This document shows, piece after piece, positions 58,086 through 64,000 of a stretch of DNA of 64,000 bases. The position numbers and the translations under genes were made by a program. The notes beneath the pieces are model-generated. The model was not told the origin of the DNA. It did not search any database and saw nothing but the letters and a program-made list of their open reading frames with translations. The stretch's first letter is position 1; the number at the start of each line of letters is the position of its first letter. Origin of the DNA: Gavia stellata. Lineage: Eukaryota; Chordata; Aves; Gaviiformes; Gaviidae. The stretch spans positions 20,343,943-20,407,942 of the forward strand of contig NC_082600.1 in assembly GCF_030936135.1 (NCBI RefSeq), given 5' to 3'.

Positions 58086-61000
58086 ACAAAGCATAATCAG
58101 TTCTTTTTCAAGTAATGATGAAGAGCTGGCAATGTCCGGAGAGTCCTCTGAACCTTATCTTGCTCTTGGTTAAGACAGCCCATGGGCAGGCACCCTGCTG
58201 AGTAACTGGGGTGTTAGTGGAACATTGACAGGCTGTTGACTTACCAGAGGGGACTGGCTACTTAGGTTAGATAAACTGGAGTAACTGGCCATGTCTGTGC
58301 TCCTAACCCACAGCAAACACGGTATGAAGTGTGTTAAGCAGCGCTGAAAGAGCCCAGACAGGAAAGCAGGAGCGGGCTGCTCCTCACCCATTGGGCTTGG
58401 GCTGTGGTGGGGTTGATTAGTCCATTTTTCAGCAGTGGTAGCACCTCCCTTGCTCCTGGCTGTTTGCTCCCGCACCTTCCTGGAACATGAACTTTCGTGT
58501 CTCTGTGACAAACCACGGATCTGGTCAGAGATCTGATCTGGCTAGATTTTTATCTTCCCCTCTCTTTTTAATTCTGGAGTTGCTTTTCAGCTTAATTCCC
58601 CAATTGATTGTACTGTGCTTAATTCCCACAGCACAGTACAACCAACAGTTGTGCCAACACGGAAGAGGGTGTAGAGATGATGGGGAGGCTGGGGAATCCC
58701 TCCTTGGGATTGCTGAGGAGGCAAGCTATTCCTGACAGAAGAAAGGCTTGATAGAGGCTGGCAGCTGCAGGGAGAGACAGTGCACCACTGCTTGGTGGGG
58801 TAGTGGATGTGGTCCCTACCACCACAAGGTAAAGGCTAGGCTGAAATGAGAAAAGAAGTTTAAATACAATGGGAGGCTTTCTTCTGCTGGAGACGTTTCT
58901 TTTGGTTTTCCCCTAGGAGCAGGACTGTGCTATTTGTTGTTCGAGTGGCCTGTGTTAGCTGCTCTTTGTGGTGTTTTACAGCTGATTTAAAGTGATCAAA
59001 AGTCTGGGCTGTCACCATCAGGCATGGTCCCTGCCCAACTTGGCTGCCTGTTCCTTCTGCTGGGGGATTGAACTGATCTGGGGCTGTGTTACCAGCCCCT
59101 CTCGAGCTCATACTAGCACGTGCGTCACCACGCAGTAAGCAGGCTGAAAACTATTTGTGTTTATTTTCATTTGGGTTATTTTTCAGTGGGTGAATTTAGT
59201 TGGATTCATTTTCAGCTCCCTGCTTAGCTCATGGTCATTGTGGTCAGAGGAGCACCAGTGTCAGCATGGGCCGTGGGCTCAGCTCTGTTTAATCTGGCAT
59301 GAAACCATGCCCATGGCTTTCAGCCAGCTCAGGGCTGACCTGGCAGCAGTAGGAAAAGACAGGGAAGGGAAGGGGATGCTCTTACCTTCAAGAGCACAGG
59401 CTGTGCTTAAATCACTGGGGCTGCTTGTGTGTTCAGTCAGATACATGCTTGGTGCTGGATTGGGCCCATACAACATGGATGAATGGTCCTAAGAAAACTG
59501 TGCGAGGGTGCGTGTGCACACACGCATGTATGTTTTCTCAGTTTCGCAAGCTTTGTTTCTTTATGTTGCCCAAAGGTTTTAATATTGGCAGTAGAGGAGG
59601 CTCTGAGTGGAGCTGTGCTGCGGATCCTCTGAAAAGCTATTATGGAAGAGGGAAGGACGTCCATAAAATCAATTGTCAGGCTTTTCTGTGCAGCTGTCTC
59701 TACATCCCCATCACCACCGAGGTTTCTTCCTAATTCTTGGAGAGCTAATGAACTGCTGTTGTCACTGCCAGCAAATGAAGCATGGATCTTGGGGCCTCGA
59801 TCTGTTGAGCACAGGAGGACTCGCTGATGATGGGGCTTGAGTACGTATGTACACAGGAGCGCTTTCTTTATGTGTCCGTTAACGAACGCTGGCCCATGGG
59901 GGATCACAGTGACACTCCTGTGGCAGTAGGCAAGACATGCCCCTGAGCACCAGGCTCGTGATGGCGGCTGCTCTACCTCCAGTTGTGGCTGAACATCAGA
60001 GATGAACTGGGCTTGCTGGTCTGGCCAAGCGTGCGCTCTTCTGTCTCACACTTCAGTTCTTCAACAAAACATCAAAGAATCCATTTTCATTACAAAATAT
60101 GTGTCCCTTAGACTTCCTCCTTCCTTTCCTAAAGGGAAGTGAACAGTTTTATGTTGGCTGAAAGAGCACAGTAAATTATGCTGCGTGGCTTCTCTTCCTG
60201 GGTAAAGATCTCATGAAAAAGCATTTAAAAGACTTGATCGTAATTGAACAGTTGAAAATAATGGAGTAGTTGAAAATACTCTTCAGGCAGCCTGAAGTAG
60301 TCTTTGAGTTGCTGGAGAACCCTCCTTTCCTTGGTCTGGTTTCAGGCAGTTGCTGCATCCCACTCGCTGACCCAGGCAGCTGAAACCTTGGCTCATTCCT
60401 GCGGCAGCTCTGCGTTTGTGGTAAAGTCATTCGAACGACTGGCCTGGTGGGGTCTGAGAAGCAGTCTCCAGGCTGCTCATACCTGCTCCTTCTGTGCTAT
60501 GCTCAAGATAATTGCCGTATCTTCATTATAAATCTAGTTAAAACAAATGAATGGTCCAGGGTAAGAGAAGCTGGAATCCATATGGAAAGGGGATCCAGTG
60601 TGTCTCTATTTTTCATTTAGTTTGTTGCTATTTTTATGTTTGTCAGTGGTAGCTTAGCATATAGAAGTAATTGACTTCTGTCATTTCAAGACTGGGCAGA
60701 CCATTGCTAGATGAGGTCACGGTGCAAGCACATATATAGCTATAACAAAGCCATATGTTATGATGCAGTTAATTTTGTGAACACAGATTTACTTAAAAAA
60801 AACCTCAACGTGGCTGCCTCTGGTTAAGTTTTGCTCAGTAAGCATCTAGGGAAAGACTGTGCTACATGCTTATATGTATTTTTTAAGCTAATAAAGATTT
60901 CTCTCTCTAAGTATTTGATCTTATCTTTTGATTCATAATCTGGTATTTTAAGCAGTATAAGTCAAGTCTCCTGTCTTCTAGGTTAAGGAAGATATTGAAG

Positions 61001-64000
61001 AAAGTTTGCTTTAATAAGACGCGTATAGATCTTACTGTTTTTCTGGTACTTCTGGTTTAAGTCAGTTTGTTAAGTAGTTGTTTAAGTAGTTTAAGAACAA
61101 TGAGATTTTGCTTTTTTCAGTAGTAGCAACTGTCTTGTTATGATTCAGAATTTAAGTGTTGGTCTCAAGGAAAAAACTGTTTAATTCTGCTTCCTAACAC
61201 CTGTCATTCGATCTAATTCCCAGTTAGTTTCAGTCCCTCTCCCAACCATTCCCCACCTGCTCTGGTGTCTCAGAGCCGGCCAAAAGCAGGGTACCTACTC
61301 AGCTCCAGAGCCGGGAAACTGGGAGAGAGAGGAGGTGCCAAAATTGATTGTCTGGCAGCGCTTAATGGACAAGCAGCAGAGAAACGTAGGCAGTCCGTTC
61401 AGGTGTGCTTACGAGTCCGTGTCCTTGATGGTTGCACTTGGACATCTTTAAAAGTAAAATAGATCCTGTACATTGGCTTGAATGCTTATATCAGACTTGT
61501 GTCTGAGTTTTTCAGACTTAACTCCTGTGTGTATTTTCTCTGGTTTGGAAGAATTCAGGCACAGAAGTAATACCGTACGTTTTCTTTAGTTGTGGAGACA
61601 AAGGCGGCTCTTCTCATGGAGCAGGAAAGTTGCTGTTGGACAGTGGTCCTGTGGATAGCTACTGACATACTCGTGGTTCAGTAGAGTCTGGCTGGCCTGG
61701 TACTGACTGGTCTCGTAGATGAGGGCAAGGAACACCTTGCTCAGCTGTGCTGCTTTTGGCGAGAGCTTCCTGAGATGTTTTCCCTTTGAGCAAAATTAGT
61801 GTCCAGGACTGAAGTTCACAGCGATTGTCACCGTTAATTACACAAGGGAGTGCAGAGTGCCTTGGCTCTGCCATGCCATTGGGTCCATGATTCCTCTTAG
61901 CCTGCCTTCAGATCTTAGCTGATCAAGTGGCTGGAGCTGCTGAGGTGCCCGGTAGTTGAGATACTGCACCCACACCACGCTCATCATCGCTGCTGTATCT
62001 GGTCATTTAGTGCAGATTATTGCAATGGCAGTAGAACTGTGGTTATCTTTTCTGGAGAATAACCACATTTATAACAGTCTGGATGCTGACAGGGTTTATA
62101 CACTTACTGGCAACTCAGCTGGCTTCCACAAAGTCCTAAATTTCTTATAGCTGTAAGTGGTGTCAGACTCATCAGTGATAGAGGTCGCATAAGATAACCA
62201 ATAGTAGGGAGGAAGAAGGGGAGTAACCTTCCTACTTTGGCATAAACTTTTTTCCGCATGAATTTTTGGTAGGTCACTATTGGCCCTTCTTAGGCTGGAA
62301 TGTTACTTGTTTTCTTCTGTTCTCCCACCAGTTTGGACTCCTGACTTCAGAGGAGCTGCTTTTGATTTACTCTTGAGTAAACAGCAGCGGAATTGGGACT
62401 GAGAGCTGTGGAAAGCAGCAGTTGTGGCCATAAATGATGTCTCTGGATCTTACTCAGTTATCCATAATAGTAATTTTGGAGACAGTACATTTTAGTTCGT
62501 TAGTTACGTTCTTCAAATGCCATTCTGGGTGTTATGGAAACTTTGTCCTGGGAACTGATGCAGGAATTTGTGAGAGGACTCATTCCAAGGATCTTAAATG
62601 TGAGTGGGTTTTTCCTTGCTGCAGTAGAAAAGAAACCAAATTGCTGCCCTCAGCCAGTGACTTAAGATACCAAAACACTATCTACAGCATGCTCAATTGC
62701 TATATTTCATTGCAGCAGTGAATGGTAGCAATTTACCACTAGCTGAGTACTATCAGGATTTTGAAATGCTGGTGTAACTTGCTGAAAGATGGCTGTTGGT
62801 AAGCAGAGGAATGAGCGGGCTTCTGTATGGGGAATGGCATGGCAAAGCGTCTGTGGCAGTACATGCAGCAGAAGCTTATTGATGGGATTTTGCATAAGGG
62901 AATCTAGTTGAATGCTGTATTCACACTCATTGAAGCTATGAGCAGAAAATTAGGCTCTGCTCCAGAGTTTTATTTATGAGATCCCATGACTGCCTACTGT
63001 GGGAGGGTACTCACTGAGATTAGGCAACTATTGTAAATGTTTTTCTGAGTTTACAGTTGAAAAAAAATGCCTACCATGCAACTTGCAGGGGCTGCAGAGG
63101 TTAATGCAAGACTAGGGTTAGGTACTCGGATACCTTATCTCAGGCTTTCACTGACATACTTTTATCTCCTTTCTTCACCCTTTAGGGTGGAGAGTGGGAA
63201 CACACCTCTCCTTAGGTTATGTGTGTTCCAGTAAAAATAGGGAAATCATTCATTAAATGCTCTGGGTTTAGATGAGGGTGAGGGAGGTAAACATCGCTGT
63301 TAAGGTTAAGTGATACAGAACGTAATAAATGTAGCAGTTTTGCAATTAGATCTGTTTTCTTTAAATTGTTGGGGAGAACTAAATAGTTCTTGCATGGTTC
63401 ATCTTTAGGAATAAAGTCCTTGCCATGCAGGAAAAGCTGTATTTGCAAGATTCTCCTTAGTACCACTGCCTTGCACTGGCTGTCTGCGTGCAGCCTTCTC
63501 CAGCCCTAGAATAACACAGAAGCACTGCACTTCCAGAGATCCTCACTGCTCCTGGGAGCACTTTGAAGGCTTTCGGAGAGGAATGTTTGACAGCTTTAAG
63601 AACTGCATGCTGCCAGCTCAGATGGAGCTACAATTGCACTTAGACTTTGAGATAAAATGGTGCAGAGCTCCTGGGTCAAAAGGTATTTAGTTCGGCAGGA
63701 ATCCCCTTCAGGGATTATATTTATTTTACAAATTTAACTGGAAATAATTACATGATTCTTACATAATTCCACCCTTCCTGAAGTACTTTAGGACTAAGGA
63801 GCTGTGGATGAATAGTGTCAGTGATTCATTGGCTTGCCCGTATTGCTGAGGTAGGAAGAAATGCATGGTGTGCACGGGAAGTGCAGGTTTTCAGTCTTTA
63901 GTTGGGAGAGGTGGGAAGTTGGAGTGTCAGGTTGTGACTGAGATGGCTGGGAATCAGACAAACGCTGGCACTTTTAGTGTTGCGTGGTTTGTTTTGAAGC

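Larger units (their letters stand above)
52915..64000 (+). other. FOXN3: FOXN3 intron after first coding exon (runs off window)
   Basis: It begins GTAAGT at 52915 and no FOXN3 exon was recognised up to the window end; the next exon should encode the wing region. The first bases stay open for 12 codons before TGA at 52948-52950. It contains a GT microsatellite with an acceptor-like tract (53119-53154), ATTAAA polyadenylation-type hexamers at 53032 and 53081, an X-box pair at 56242-56298, an A-rich tract at 57541-57575 and a CR1 fragment. The remainder shows no gene. Confidence 0.85.

Noticed and set aside
1..64000. CRISPR arrays, operons, prophage or other prokaryotic systems
   Set aside because: The window is vertebrate nuclear DNA with spliced gene structure and CR1/MIR repeats; none of these patterns is present.

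Overview
The window looks like vertebrate nuclear DNA, most likely from a bird and probably a neoavian one. Three things point this way. The only recognisable gene piece is a near-canonical amniote FOXN3 coding exon with consensus splice sites. The dispersed repeats are old CR1 LINE and amniote MIR-type SINE fragments. One younger insertion, at about 38.2-39.2 kb, is a solo LTR of a type I recognise from memory as common in bird genomes. The bird call rests on repeat recognition only; no species call is possible.

Layout: 1 to about 48.5 kb is non-coding DNA with no gene I can support. It holds a CR1 reverse-transcriptase relic (3.4-4.0 kb), a CR1 3' tail (37.2-37.5 kb), several MIR-like fragments (about 20.6, 32.4, 33.3 and 46.2 kb), two pieces of an old palindromic amniote repeat, short tandem duplications, and the solo LTR (38181-39224, minus strand) with near-perfect 5-bp target duplications and an internal minisatellite. 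It is either intergenic DNA 5' of FOXN3 or an intron of a longer FOXN3 transcript; the sequence alone does not decide.

From about 48.6 to 50.6 kb lies a strong CpG island, read as the FOXN3 promoter. It contains a probable non-coding first exon ending at a perfect donor (49457/49458) and carrying three short upstream ORFs, two of which overlap as ATGA. Further downstream it has a CCGGG-type pentanucleotide repeat, a 39-bp alternating purine-pyrimidine tract ending in a TATA box, a CCAAT/GC-box/X-box cluster and a perfect 12-bp G/C hairpin.

After an intron of about 2.9 kb, the first coding exon of FOXN3 (52358-52914) supplies the start codon and residues 1-181, including most of the forkhead DNA-binding domain. 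It ends in phase 0 at a perfect donor. The rest of the window (52915-64000) is the following intron. It contains an antisense CR1 tail (about 57.6-58.1 kb) and a pair of RFX X-box-like motifs 43 bp apart at 56.24-56.30 kb. The next FOXN3 exon is not in the window.

The most interesting signals are the X-box motifs at the promoter and in the intron, the overlapping upstream ORFs, and the alternating tract joined to a TATA box. I found no convincing evidence for an undescribed multi-gene system. Most long open frames in the window are GC-rich or repeat shadows.
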